DNA of 17,494 bases from an uncultured Ignavibacteriota bacterium (GCA_903901375.1 CAIUQV010000564.1:1-17494); one strand, 5' to 3'. Positions 1 to 6,427 are shown, counted from the first letter of the stretch. The notes: generated by a model from the sequence alone, not told the origin. A program made the numbers and translations.

Positions 1-47
1 GACCCACTGCTTAAAAGGCAGTTGCTCTACCCCTGAGCTACATCCCC
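1..47 (-). tRNA. tRNA-Lys (anticodon UUU), 5' part, cut by left window edge
   Basis: Read on the minus strand from 47 downward, the sequence gives the acceptor 5' strand GGGGATG, T8-A9, a D arm with stem GCTC/GAGC and loop AGGGGTA, A26, and a perfectly paired 5-bp anticodon stem ACTGC/GCAGT. That stem closes the 7-nt loop CTTTTAA, whose anticodon is TTT (Lys). The variable region GGGTC follows and then the window ends, so the T arm and acceptor 3' strand are not visible. It is the only copy here with a normal 5-bp anticodon stem, so it is taken as the functional gene. It lies downstream of atpC on the same strand, behind three tRNA-like repeats. Confidence 0.9.
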
Positions 48-135
48 TATTGGGATTATTAAATCCTCACCTAAAACTTTTTCAACCTCCGACCCAACCT
101 TAAAAGGGTTTGCTCTACCCCTGAGCTACATCCCC
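48..135 (-). pseudogene. tRNA-Lys-like unit 3, next to the real tRNA-Lys
   Basis: This unit has acceptor 5' strand GGGGATG, an intact D arm, and the 4-bp anticodon stem AACC/GGTT around CTTTTAA. The T arm and acceptor 3' strand are absent. Its 3' leader segment directly precedes the 5' end of the real tRNA-Lys at 47, so the repeat unit is best described as leader plus the first half of the tRNA. Confidence 0.7.
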
Positions 136-223
136 TATTGGGATTATTAAATCCTCACCTAAAACTTTTTCAACCTCCGACCCAACCTTAAAAGGGTTTG
201 CTCTACCCCTGAGCTACTTCCCC
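136..223 (-). pseudogene. tRNA-Lys-like unit 2
   Basis: The middle unit has acceptor 5' strand GGGGAAG instead of GGGGATG (substitution at 218), an intact D arm, and anticodon stem AACC/GGTT around CTTTTAA with anticodon TTT. It is otherwise identical to unit 3. There is no T loop, and the 3' acceptor strand is replaced by the leader shared by all units. Confidence 0.7.
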
Positions 224-311
224 TATTGGGAATATTAAATCCTCACCTAAAACTCTTTCAACCTCCGACCCAACCTTAAAAGAGTTTGCTCTACACCTGA
301 GCTACATCCCC
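224..311 (-). pseudogene. tRNA-Lys-like unit 1 (outermost, variant copy)
   Basis: This is the unit nearest atpC. Its acceptor 5' strand is GGGGATG; the D loop has one change (C to A at 294 on plus). Its 4-bp anticodon stem is AACT/GGTT, closing with a U·G pair around CTTTTAA. It carries three of the four array-specific substitutions (232, 255, 283). T arm and acceptor 3' strand are not recognisable, so it is unlikely to be a working tRNA. The joining hairpin on its outer edge (306-318) is broken, which marks the end of the array. Confidence 0.7.
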
Positions 312-328
312 TATTGGAACGAATCGAA

Positions 329-739
329 TTACTTTAAAACTCCTGCTACTTTCAGCCTGATTCTTGCTCTCTGCAAAGAGAACTTTGCACGTTCTCTGTC
401 TAAACCTTTTCCACCTGCTTTCAATCTTTCATCTGCTCTCTGCATTGCTTTTTCAGCTCTCTCAACATCTATACTTTCTTTTGCTTCTGCAGTATCTGCC
501 AAAACAACTACTTTATTATCTTTTACTTCAAGAACTCCGCCTCTTGTTGAGAAGTTTATCTTCTCTCCCTTTTCATCTTCAACTGTTATCACACCTGTTT
601 CAAACATTGATATCATAGGTGCATGCATATTAAGGACCTGAAACAATCCCTCAACACCAGGTACAGTAAGAACTTTACCTGTTCCATGAAATACATTCTT
701 TTCCGGACTAACTATTTCTATGTTTAATAATTTATCCAA
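329..739 (-). CDS. atpC: F1Fo ATP synthase epsilon subunit
   Basis: 136 residues, the usual length of bacterial AtpC. The N-terminal part (about 1-86) is the beta-sandwich that binds the gamma/c-ring stalk, with the family stretch VPGVEGLFQVLNMHAP. The C-terminal part (about 90-136) is Lys/Arg/Glu-rich and forms the regulatory helical hairpin. The subunit couples rotation to catalysis and can inhibit ATP hydrolysis at the inner face of the membrane. The start is TTG at 737-739; the next in-frame ATG would remove about a quarter of the protein including conserved strands, so TTG is preferred. No Shine-Dalgarno-like sequence is seen in the 19-bp gap after atpD, so translation may depend on reinitiation. 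It is co-transcribed with atpD, as is usual where atpDC is split from the rest of the atp genes. Confidence 0.95.
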   Translation of the reverse strand: MDKLLNIEIVSPEKNVFHGTGKVLTVPGVEGLFQVLNMHAPMISMFETGVITVEDEKGEKINFSTRGGVLEVKDNKVVVLADTAEAKESIDVERAEKAMQRADERLKAGGKGLDRERAKFSLQRARIRLKVAGVLK

Positions 740-758
740 AGATAATTTAAATAGTATT

Positions 759-2180
759 TTATGCCCTTAATTTCTTAGCCTTTTCAATTGCATCTTCGAT
801 AGTACCGACCAATAAAAATGCCTGTTCAGGTAAATCGTCATATTCTCCGTTCAATATTCCTTTAAATCCTTTGATAGTATCTTCGAGTTTTACGTATCTG
901 CCGGGAATATTAGTAAACTGCTCAGCAACAGAGAATGGCTGAGATAAAAATCTCTGTATCCTTCTTGCTCTTGCAACTATAACCTTATCTTCGTCAGAAA
1001 GTTCATCGATACCTAAAATATTAATAATATCCTGTAAATCCTGATAATTCTGTAAAATCTTTTTAACACCCTGTGCAACGTTGTAATGCTCTTCACCAAC
1101 AATTAACGGATCAAGTATTCTTGAAGTTGATGTTAAAGGATCAACAGCAGGATAAATACCAAGCTCCGAAATTTTTCTTGACAGCTCTGTAGTAGCATCA
1201 AGGTGAGCAAAGGTTGTTGCCGGTGCAGGGTCTGTATAGTCATCAGCAGGAACATAAACTGCCTGAATGGAAGTAATAGATCCTTTTGATGTCGAAGTAA
1301 TTCTTTCCTGTAAAGTACCCATTTCCGTGGCCAAAGTTGGCTGATAACCTACTGCCGATGGCATACGTCCGAGCAGAGCCGAAACTTCAGAACCTGCCTG
1401 AGTAAACCTGAAAATATTGTCTATAAATAAAAGTACGTCTTTTCCTAATTCATCTCTGAAATATTCAGCGATTGTTAAACCTGTAAGACCGATTCTCTGT
1501 CTTGCACCCGGAGGCTCATTCATCTGACCAAAAACCAGAGCAGTATTTTTTATAACACCTGATTCGGTCATTTCAAGATATAAATCATTCCCTTCTCTTG
1601 TTCTTTCACCAACTCCTGCAAAAACTGAATAACCGCCGTGCTGCTTCGCAATATTATGTATTAATTCCTGAATAATAACTGTTTTACCAACACCTGCTCC
1701 GCCGAATAATCCTGTTTTTCCGCCTTTTGTATAAGGTTCAATTAAATCTATAACTTTAATACCTGTTTCAAACATTTCCCTTTTAGTAGAAAGGTCTGTC
1801 ATTTTTGGTGGATCACGGTGTATAGGATATTTCATACTGGTTTTTAACGGTTCTTTACCGTCAATTGTATCACCAATTACATTAATAAGTCTTCCTAGAA
1901 CTTCGGAACCCACCGGAATCATAATTGGTTCACCGGTATCTACAACTTCCATACCCCTGACTAATCCATCGGTAGAATCCATAGCAACGGTTCTAACTCT
2001 GTTTTCGCCAAGATGCTGCTGAACCTCAGTAACAAGAGTTTCTTCAACACCTTCAAGGTTAGTCCTTTTAACTGTTAAAGCGTTATTAATTTCAGGGAGC
2101 TTATTTCCGCTAAAATCAACGTCTATTACAGGACCAATTACCTGAACAATTTTACCAATATTAACGCCGTTATCAGGCAT
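759..2180 (-). CDS. atpD: F1Fo ATP synthase beta subunit
   Basis: 473 residues, full length for the catalytic beta subunit, which makes or hydrolyses ATP in the F1 head. The Walker A loop GGAGVGKT is at 160-167. The catalytic glutamate lies in GERTREGNDL (191-200), NEPPGAR is at 221-227, and Walker B is LLFIDNIFRF near 250-259. PADDYTDPAP is at 311-320 and the DELSD segment of the C-terminal helical domain is near 395. All key residues are present. It begins with ATG at 2178-2180 and is followed 18 bp later by atpC. A good promoter lies upstream (see 2218-2249). The other atp genes are not in the window. Confidence 0.98.
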   Translation of the reverse strand: MPDNGVNIGKIVQVIGPVIDVDFSGNKLPEINNALTVKRTNLEGVEETLVTEVQQHLGENRVRTVAMDSTDGLVRGMEVVDTGEPIMIPVGSEVLGRLINVIGDTIDGKEPLKTSMKYPIHRDPPKMTDLSTKREMFETGIKVIDLIEPYTKGGKTGLFGGAGVGKTVIIQELIHNIAKQHGGYSVFAGVGERTREGNDLYLEMTESGVIKNTALVFGQMNEPPGARQRIGLTGLTIAEYFRDELGKDVLLFIDNIFRFTQAGSEVSALLGRMPSAVGYQPTLATEMGTLQERITSTSKGSITSIQAVYVPADDYTDPAPATTFAHLDATTELSRKISELGIYPAVDPLTSTSRILDPLIVGEEHYNVAQGVKKILQNYQDLQDIINILGIDELSDEDKVIVARARRIQRFLSQPFSVAEQFTNIPGRYVKLEDTIKGFKGILNGEYDDLPEQAFLLVGTIEDAIEKAKKLRA

Positions 2181-2217
2181 AGTTATAATATGATTTAATG
2201 TTTTTTCTAAAGAATTA

Positions 2218-2249
2218 CAAATATAAGAAAACTGAAAGAAACTTTCAAA
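2218..2249 (-). promoter_or_regulatory. Predicted Bacteroidetes-type promoter of atpDC
   Basis: On the minus strand the sequence reads TTTG (2249-2246), exactly 20 nt, then TATATTTG (2225-2218). This fits the Bacteroidetes primary sigma pattern TTTG-N(about 20)-TAnnTTTG at every fixed position. It would give a leader of roughly 30 nt before the atpD ATG at 2180. Confidence 0.6.
2233..2247. promoter_or_regulatory. Dyad TGAAAG-N3-CTTTCA over the atpD -33 element
   Basis: A perfect 6-bp inverted repeat with a 3-bp centre. It overlaps the -33 TTTG of the predicted atpD promoter and continues into the spacer, a typical place for a repressor operator. A dyad of the same form TGAA-N7-TTCA sits in the same register at the korA promoter (16445-16459). 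Confidence 0.4.
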
Positions 2250-2322
2250 TTAAAAATGAATGACTTTGTATAAAAAAGTTTAACCAGACATAATATTTGA
2301 TGTTTTTAAATGAAGAATAACA

Positions 2323-2353
2323 TTTTATTAAGGTATTATATTTGTTAGTTTTG
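2323..2353 (+). promoter_or_regulatory. Possible promoter of the M14 carboxypeptidase gene
   Basis: TAGTTTTG at 2346-2353 fits TAnnTTTG, with TTTT at 2323-2326 as an imperfect -33 element 19 nt upstream. The start codon is at 2388, so the leader would be short. TATATTTG at 2337-2344 also fits the -7 pattern but has no -33 partner. The region is very AT-rich, so chance matches are likely. Confidence 0.28.
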
Positions 2354-2387
2354 TATATAATTAATTAATGTAAATCAATCATTCTAT

Positions 2388-4151
2388 ATGAAAAGGGTTA
2401 TACTTCTAACGCTCGTTTTAAAATTTGTTTTAACGGGTTATAATTTCTCACAGACTTACAGCAGTTACAACTCACAAAAAGATAAAGTTGAAAATGCTAT
2501 CAAAACGAAAGGCGAATTATACTTCAGGTTTGCTATTAACAATAAAGACAGAATAAACGAAATAGGCAGACACTTATCAATTGACAATGTTAAAAATAAG
2601 GTATTCTACTTTGAAGTATATGCATATGCATCCCCCGATGAGATGGATTATTTTTCAAAACAAAATATCGACTTTGAATTGTTAAAACATCCAGGAGATG
2701 CTGAAAACATAGTAACAACTGATGATTTAAAGCAAATAACTGCATGGGATGTTTATCCGACCTATCCGGCATATGTTACCTTAATGAATAGTTTTGCAAC
2801 AGCATACCCCAACCTCTGTAAAATAGTTAATATAGGAACAACTGTTCAGGGAAGACAACTTCTCTTTGCAGTAATAAGCGATAGTGTTCAATTCAGAAAA
2901 CCAAAACCACGTTTTATGTATTCATCTTCAATTCACGGAGATGAAACGTCAAGTTACGTTTTGATGCTAAGACTTATTGACACACTTTTAAGTGGTAATG
3001 GTAATAATGTATTAATAACAAACCTTGTAAAGAATTGTGAAATCTGGATTAACCCTCTTGCGAATCCTGACGGAACATATCACGGTGGTGACGGCACTGT
3101 TACTGGTGCCTGGAGATATAATGCAAATTCAAAAGATATAAACAGAAATTTTCCTGACCCTGTGGCTGGCCCAAATCCGACAGGAACCTGGCAGCCAGAA
3201 ACTATTGCATTTATGAATTTATTCAATCAGTTTAATTTTACACTATCAATGAATTTTCACGGAGGTGCGGAAGTGTACAACTATCCATGGGATTGCAAAT
3301 CAGCATTACATCCTGATGATACCTGGTTTATAAATTTAGGGAAAAGATGGGTTGACACAGTTCACCAGCACGCCCCATCAACATATATGGATGATTTGCT
3401 GGGGTATCCAAACATACCTGGAGTCGTGAATGGATATGCATGGTATACAGTTGCCGGAGGAAGACAGGATTATATGACATTTTTTACAGGCGGACGTGAA
3501 GTTACTCTGGAAAACTCAAGCACCAAGCTTCTTCCTCAGGCTCAATTACCAACATGGTGGGAATACAACCACAGGTCATTTTTATATTATATCAGAGAAT
3601 CCCTTTATGGCATAAGGGGTTTAGTTACTGATTCCGTTACAAATGTTCCGTTAAAAGCAAAAGTATATGTTGTTGGTGTGAATGATACGACTTGGATTTA
3701 TTCGGATTCCATAAAAGGAGATTATCACAGAATGATTAATCCCGGAACATATTCGCTGACTTTTACTGCACCAAATTACTATCCTAAAACAGTAACAGGT
3801 ATTACAGCTTATAAAGACTCTGCTGTTATTTACAACGTAAAACTTAAATCAAGACTGACATCAGCAAACAATGAAGTTTCAGAAGTTAAGGATTTCAACC
3901 TGTACCAGAATTATCCGAATCCGTTTAATCCGGTAACAAACATTAAATTTGATTTAAAGGAAAACTCTTTTGTAACTCTTAAGATTTACGATGCCGCAGG
4001 CAAGGAAGTTCAGACACTCGTGAATTCTACCTTAAATCAAGGTCAGCATTCTTTAAACTGGAATGCAGAAAACTTTTCAAGCGGAGTTTATTTTTACAAA
4101 ATAACAGCAGGAAATTTTTCTGATATTAAAAAGATGTTATACATTAAATAA
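2388..4151 (+). CDS. Secreted M14 zinc carboxypeptidase with T9SS sorting domain
   Basis: 587 residues. Residues 1-21 look like a signal peptide (MKR, then a hydrophobic stretch, then small/polar residues). The M14 domain spans about 115-405. Zinc ligands are H183 and E186 in SIHGDE and H291 in NFHGGAEV; NRNF at 252-255 matches the substrate-carboxylate binding motif; E375 in EVTLE is the expected catalytic glutamate. A small beta-sandwich like a carboxypeptidase regulatory domain follows (about 405-490). The last 85 residues or so form a type A T9SS sorting domain starting at NYPNPFNPVT and ending in GVYFYKITAG...KKMLYIK. The protein is therefore predicted to cross the inner membrane by Sec and the outer membrane by T9SS, acting on peptides at or outside the cell surface. 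The exact specificity (carboxypeptidase or amidase) cannot be told. It stands alone between a divergent promoter region and its own terminator. Confidence 0.92.
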   Translation: MKRVILLTLVLKFVLTGYNFSQTYSSYNSQKDKVENAIKTKGELYFRFAINNKDRINEIGRHLSIDNVKNKVFYFEVYAYASPDEMDYFSKQNIDFELLKHPGDAENIVTTDDLKQITAWDVYPTYPAYVTLMNSFATAYPNLCKIVNIGTTVQGRQLLFAVISDSVQFRKPKPRFMYSSSIHGDETSSYVLMLRLIDTLLSGNGNNVLITNLVKNCEIWINPLANPDGTYHGGDGTVTGAWRYNANSKDINRNFPDPVAGPNPTGTWQPETIAFMNLFNQFNFTLSMNFHGGAEVYNYPWDCKSALHPDDTWFINLGKRWVDTVHQHAPSTYMDDLLGYPNIPGVVNGYAWYTVAGGRQDYMTFFTGGREVTLENSSTKLLPQAQLPTWWEYNHRSFLYYIRESLYGIRGLVTDSVTNVPLKAKVYVVGVNDTTWIYSDSIKGDYHRMINPGTYSLTFTAPNYYPKTVTGITAYKDSAVIYNVKLKSRLTSANNEVSEVKDFNLYQNYPNPFNPVTNIKFDLKENSFVTLKIYDAAGKEVQTLVNSTLNQGQHSLNWNAENFSSGVYFYKITAGNFSDIKKMLYIK

Positions 4152-4176
4152 GTTCAGCAAAATATTTGAACATTTG

Positions 4177-4203
4177 AAAACGGGGTTTCTTAACCCCGTT
4201 TTT
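4177..4203 (+). terminator. Rho-independent terminator after the M14 gene
   Basis: An 11-bp stem AAAACGGGGTT/AACCCCGTTTT with a 4-nt loop (TCTT) and a run of T at the 3' side, 25 bp after the stop codon. The A run on the other flank means it may also stop minus-strand transcription. Confidence 0.85.
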
Positions 4204-4220
4204 GCTTATTAAGATTAATA

Positions 4221-4244
4221 TAAACTAAATTACAATTTAGTTTA
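4221..4244. repeat. 24-bp dyad, 11-bp arms with 2-bp centre
   Basis: Perfect arms TAAACTAAATT and AATTTAGTTTA around AC. The 2-bp centre is too short for an RNA hairpin loop, so a protein-binding site or recombination-type site is more likely than a terminator. A closely similar 17-bp stretch lies upstream of the M16 genes at 10048-10064. Confidence 0.45.
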
Positions 4245-4386
4245 CATTTGTGACCAGAATAGAGTTAAACTCAGACATTATGTAAAGTTTCTTCCCGCTC
4301 ATTTCAGCCTTACATACCTGAAAGTAAACTATTTTCAGGCATCTTCTCGTATGGTTCTCGTATAATTCACGTTCTAACTTGGTCAA
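4237..4386 (-). CDS. Doubtful small ORF, about 49 residues
   Basis: The minus-strand frame is open from 4440 to a TAA at 4237-4239. A TTG at 4384-4386 would give a 49-residue basic peptide beginning MTKLERELYE and ending NSILVTNVN, with two Cys. There is no ATG near the beginning and no clear ribosome site, and no family is recognised. The stop codon lies inside the 24-bp dyad. A remnant of a longer gene or a non-coding repeat element is as likely as a real gene. Confidence 0.2.
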   Translation of the reverse strand: MTKLERELYENHTRRCLKIVYFQVCKAEMSGKKLYIMSEFNSILVTNVN

Positions 4387-4452
4387 CCTTGCGCTTGAGA
4401 TAGGTATTTTTGTCGTATGAAGTAATTTTCCGGCTTTGTATTAATCCTAATG

Positions 4453-4480
4453 AAAAACGGGATTATTTAACCCCGTTTTT
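4453..4480 (-). terminator. Rho-independent terminator after glmS
   Basis: Stem AAAAACGGG/CCCGTTTTT of 9 bp, extended by TT/AA after one mismatch, with a T run on the minus strand, 24 bp beyond the glmS stop. Flanking A and T runs make it usable in both directions. Sequence and layout closely match the terminator at 4177-4203. Confidence 0.8.
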
Positions 4481-4504
4481 ATGAAGAATTAAAAACCTTA
4501 TTTA

Positions 4505-6343
4505 CTATTCTACAGTAACACTCTTAGCTAAATTCCTTGGCTGGTCTACATCGCACCCTCTTGAAGCGGCAACATAGTAAGAAAGGAACTGCAAAGGTAT
4601 AACATTTAAAATCGGTGCAAATAATGCAAGAGTTTTTGGTACTCTAAGCACATAATCTGCATAAGAATTTATATTATCATCGTCATCACTCGCAAGAGCT
4701 ATAATTCTGCCCTTACGAGCTTTCACTTCCTCTATATTTGAAATGATTTTATCGTACGTTCTGTCCTGTGGAGCAATGAAAACGACAGGCATATTCTCAT
4801 CAATCAAAGCAATCGGTCCGTGCTTCATCTCAGCCGCAGGATATCCTTCAGCATGAATGTATGATATTTCTTTCAGTTTTAAAGCACCCTCGAGCGCAAC
4901 AGGGAAATTAAATCCCCTGCCAAGATATAAAACATTATTAGCATTCTTGAAAGCATCAGCAACTTTTTTATAATCTTCTTTTGCATCAATCATCTTCTTT
5001 ATCTTACCAGGAATATTTCTCAGCTCTGTAGCAATCTCAATCAAAGATTCTTTTGATATAGTATTTTTCTCTGCGGCAATCATCATCGTTATCAGTGCAA
5101 GAGACATAACCTGACTTGTAAAAGCTTTTGTAGATGCAACACCAATCTCTGGTCCGGCGTGAACATATGTGCCCGCGTCAACTTCACGGGCTATAGTACT
5201 GCCTATGACATTTACAATACCTATTGTAGTTGCTCCAAACTTTTTAGCTTCCCGTAATGCCGCAAGGGTATCAGCTGTTTCACCGCTTTGGCTTATTAAT
5301 ATCACAACGTCATCTTCATCTATAATTGGTCTTCTGTACCTGAATTCTGAAGCATATTCAACTTCAACCGGAATCCGGCAGAATTGTTCTATCATATACT
5401 CTCCTACAAGACCCGCATGCCATGCAGTTCCGCAGGCAGTAATAATAAACCTCTTTGCATTAAGCATTTTATCAAAAACAGAATCAAGGCCGCCTAATTT
5501 TGCAATCCCGCTGTCAAAATTAATCCTTCCCCTGTAAGTATTTTGAATTGTATCCGGCTGTTCGCATATTTCCTTCAGCATAAAATGGTCATACCCGGAT
5601 TTCTCAATATCTTCGAGTAGAAAATCAATTTTATGAGCTTCTCTGTAAATCTTTACATCATGAATAGTTTTCATTTTAAAACCATTCTTTGTAAGAATAG
5701 CCATATCACCGTCTTCCAGATAGACAACATTCTTTGTATGATTAATAACGGCAGATGCATCAGATGATACAATCGTCTCTTCAATACCTACTCCAAGCAG
5801 CAAAGGACTTCCGTTTCTTGCAACAATAACTTTATCCGGCTCTTTCGCACAAAGGCAGGCAAGACCATAAGTACCCTCAACTTCGTTAAGTGCAAGCCTG
5901 ACTGACTTCTCAAAATCGTTTGTTTGTCTGAAATAATAATTAATAAGATTTGCAAGTACTTCTGTATCCGTATCGCTGCTGAACTGAAAACCTTCGGCAA
6001 GTAATTTAGTTTTTATCTGTTTATAATTTTCAATTATTCCATTATGCACAATAACGACATTGTCATCCATGTCAAAATGAGGATGCGCATTAACATCATT
6101 AGGGACTCCGTGAGTTGCCCAGCGTGTATGCCCAATACCTATTGACCCCTGAAAGATATCTTTATCGATATTATCATTCATTTCGCCAACCCTGCCAACT
6201 TTCTTGTAATTCAGTACTTTGGCTTTATCGTTAATTATTGATACTCCGGCAGAATCATAACCCCTGTATTCTAACCTTCTGAGTCCTTCAATGATTATTG
6301 GAAGTGAATTTTTCTTACCTATATACCCTACTATACCACACAT
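4505..6343 (-). CDS. glmS: Glucosamine-6-phosphate synthase (glutamine-hydrolysing)
   Basis: 612 residues, normal length. It converts fructose-6-phosphate and glutamine to glucosamine-6-phosphate, the first step towards UDP-GlcNAc for peptidoglycan and LPS, in the cytoplasm. The N-terminal class II glutaminase domain (1 to about 220) has the nucleophile Cys2 in MCGIVGY, GHTRWATHG with R74, HNGIIENY (100-107) and SSDTD (122-126). The first SIS domain has SQSGETADT at 351-359. The second has KLKEISYIHAEGYPAAEMKHGP around 489-510 with the catalytic Glu492 and His508. The C-terminal tail NLAKSVTVE includes the active-site Lys607. Start is ATG at 6341-6343. It lies 84 bp downstream of the MoxR gene on the same strand, so read-through is possible. 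No glmS ribozyme is seen in that short leader. Confidence 0.98.
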   Translation of the reverse strand: MCGIVGYIGKKNSLPIIIEGLRRLEYRGYDSAGVSIINDKAKVLNYKKVGRVGEMNDNIDKDIFQGSIGIGHTRWATHGVPNDVNAHPHFDMDDNVVIVHNGIIENYKQIKTKLLAEGFQFSSDTDTEVLANLINYYFRQTNDFEKSVRLALNEVEGTYGLACLCAKEPDKVIVARNGSPLLLGVGIEETIVSSDASAVINHTKNVVYLEDGDMAILTKNGFKMKTIHDVKIYREAHKIDFLLEDIEKSGYDHFMLKEICEQPDTIQNTYRGRINFDSGIAKLGGLDSVFDKMLNAKRFIITACGTAWHAGLVGEYMIEQFCRIPVEVEYASEFRYRRPIIDEDDVVILISQSGETADTLAALREAKKFGATTIGIVNVIGSTIAREVDAGTYVHAGPEIGVASTKAFTSQVMSLALITMMIAAEKNTISKESLIEIATELRNIPGKIKKMIDAKEDYKKVADAFKNANNVLYLGRGFNFPVALEGALKLKEISYIHAEGYPAAEMKHGPIALIDENMPVVFIAPQDRTYDKIISNIEEVKARKGRIIALASDDDDNINSYADYVLRVPKTLALFAPILNVIPLQFLSYYVAASRGCDVDQPRNLAKSVTVE

Positions 6344-6427
6344 AATTATTTATTGGTTTAAATATTCAGTAAAATAGTAATATAAATATACCTAAACAAG
6401 AATATTTGAAGTATGCTTTTATTAATA

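Larger units (their letters stand above)
48..311 (-). repeat. Three tandem 88-bp repeats derived from tRNA-Lys
   Basis: The motif GCTCTAC (plus strand) recurs at 24, 112, 200 and 288, exactly 88 bp apart. The segments 24-111 and 112-199 are identical over all 88 bp; 200-287 differs at only four positions. On the minus strand each unit starts with GGGGATG (GGGGAAG in the middle unit), then D arm GCTC/GAGC, a shortened 4-bp anticodon stem around the unchanged loop CTTTTAA, then GGGTCGGAGGTT. After that the tRNA resemblance stops: no T loop and no proper acceptor 3' strand. The remaining 35 nt or so form a leader that also precedes the real tRNA-Lys. Units are joined by a small hairpin (ATCCC/GGGAT, loop CTATT on plus). 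The array starts 18 bp after the atpC stop with no terminator between, so atpDC transcripts could run into it. It could be decayed tandem duplication, a processed leader, or structured RNA. Confidence 0.93.
4204..4452. other. Gene-poor, dyad-rich island between two matching terminators
   Basis: About 250 bp without a confident gene. It holds a 24-bp dyad (4221-4244), an 11-bp palindrome GAGTT-A-AACTC (4262-4272), an alternating set TTTCAG / CTGAAA / TTTCAG (4302-4307, 4318-4323, 4333-4338) and a direct repeat TTCTCGTAT at 4344-4352 and 4355-4363. It also holds one minus-strand open frame of 67 codons without an ATG near its beginning. It looks like an inserted or decayed element rather than plain spacer, but no known element is recognised. 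Confidence 0.4.

Noticed and set aside
1..311. CRISPR array because of regular repeats
   Set aside because: The whole 88-bp unit repeats with no unique spacers, and it matches a tRNA-Lys 5' half plus its leader. No cas genes are present.
364..618. 84-residue plus-strand ORF over atpC
   Set aside because: It is Leu/Ser/His-rich antisense to the clearly conserved atpC frame, with no family resemblance: a shadow frame.
5169..5537. 122-residue plus-strand ORF over glmS
   Set aside because: It lies opposite the conserved SIS domain of glmS, and its composition is that of a complementary frame.
6344..6427. glmS ribozyme upstream of glmS
   Set aside because: The spacer is only 84 bp, very AT-rich, and shows no ribozyme core or GC-rich pseudoknot arms.
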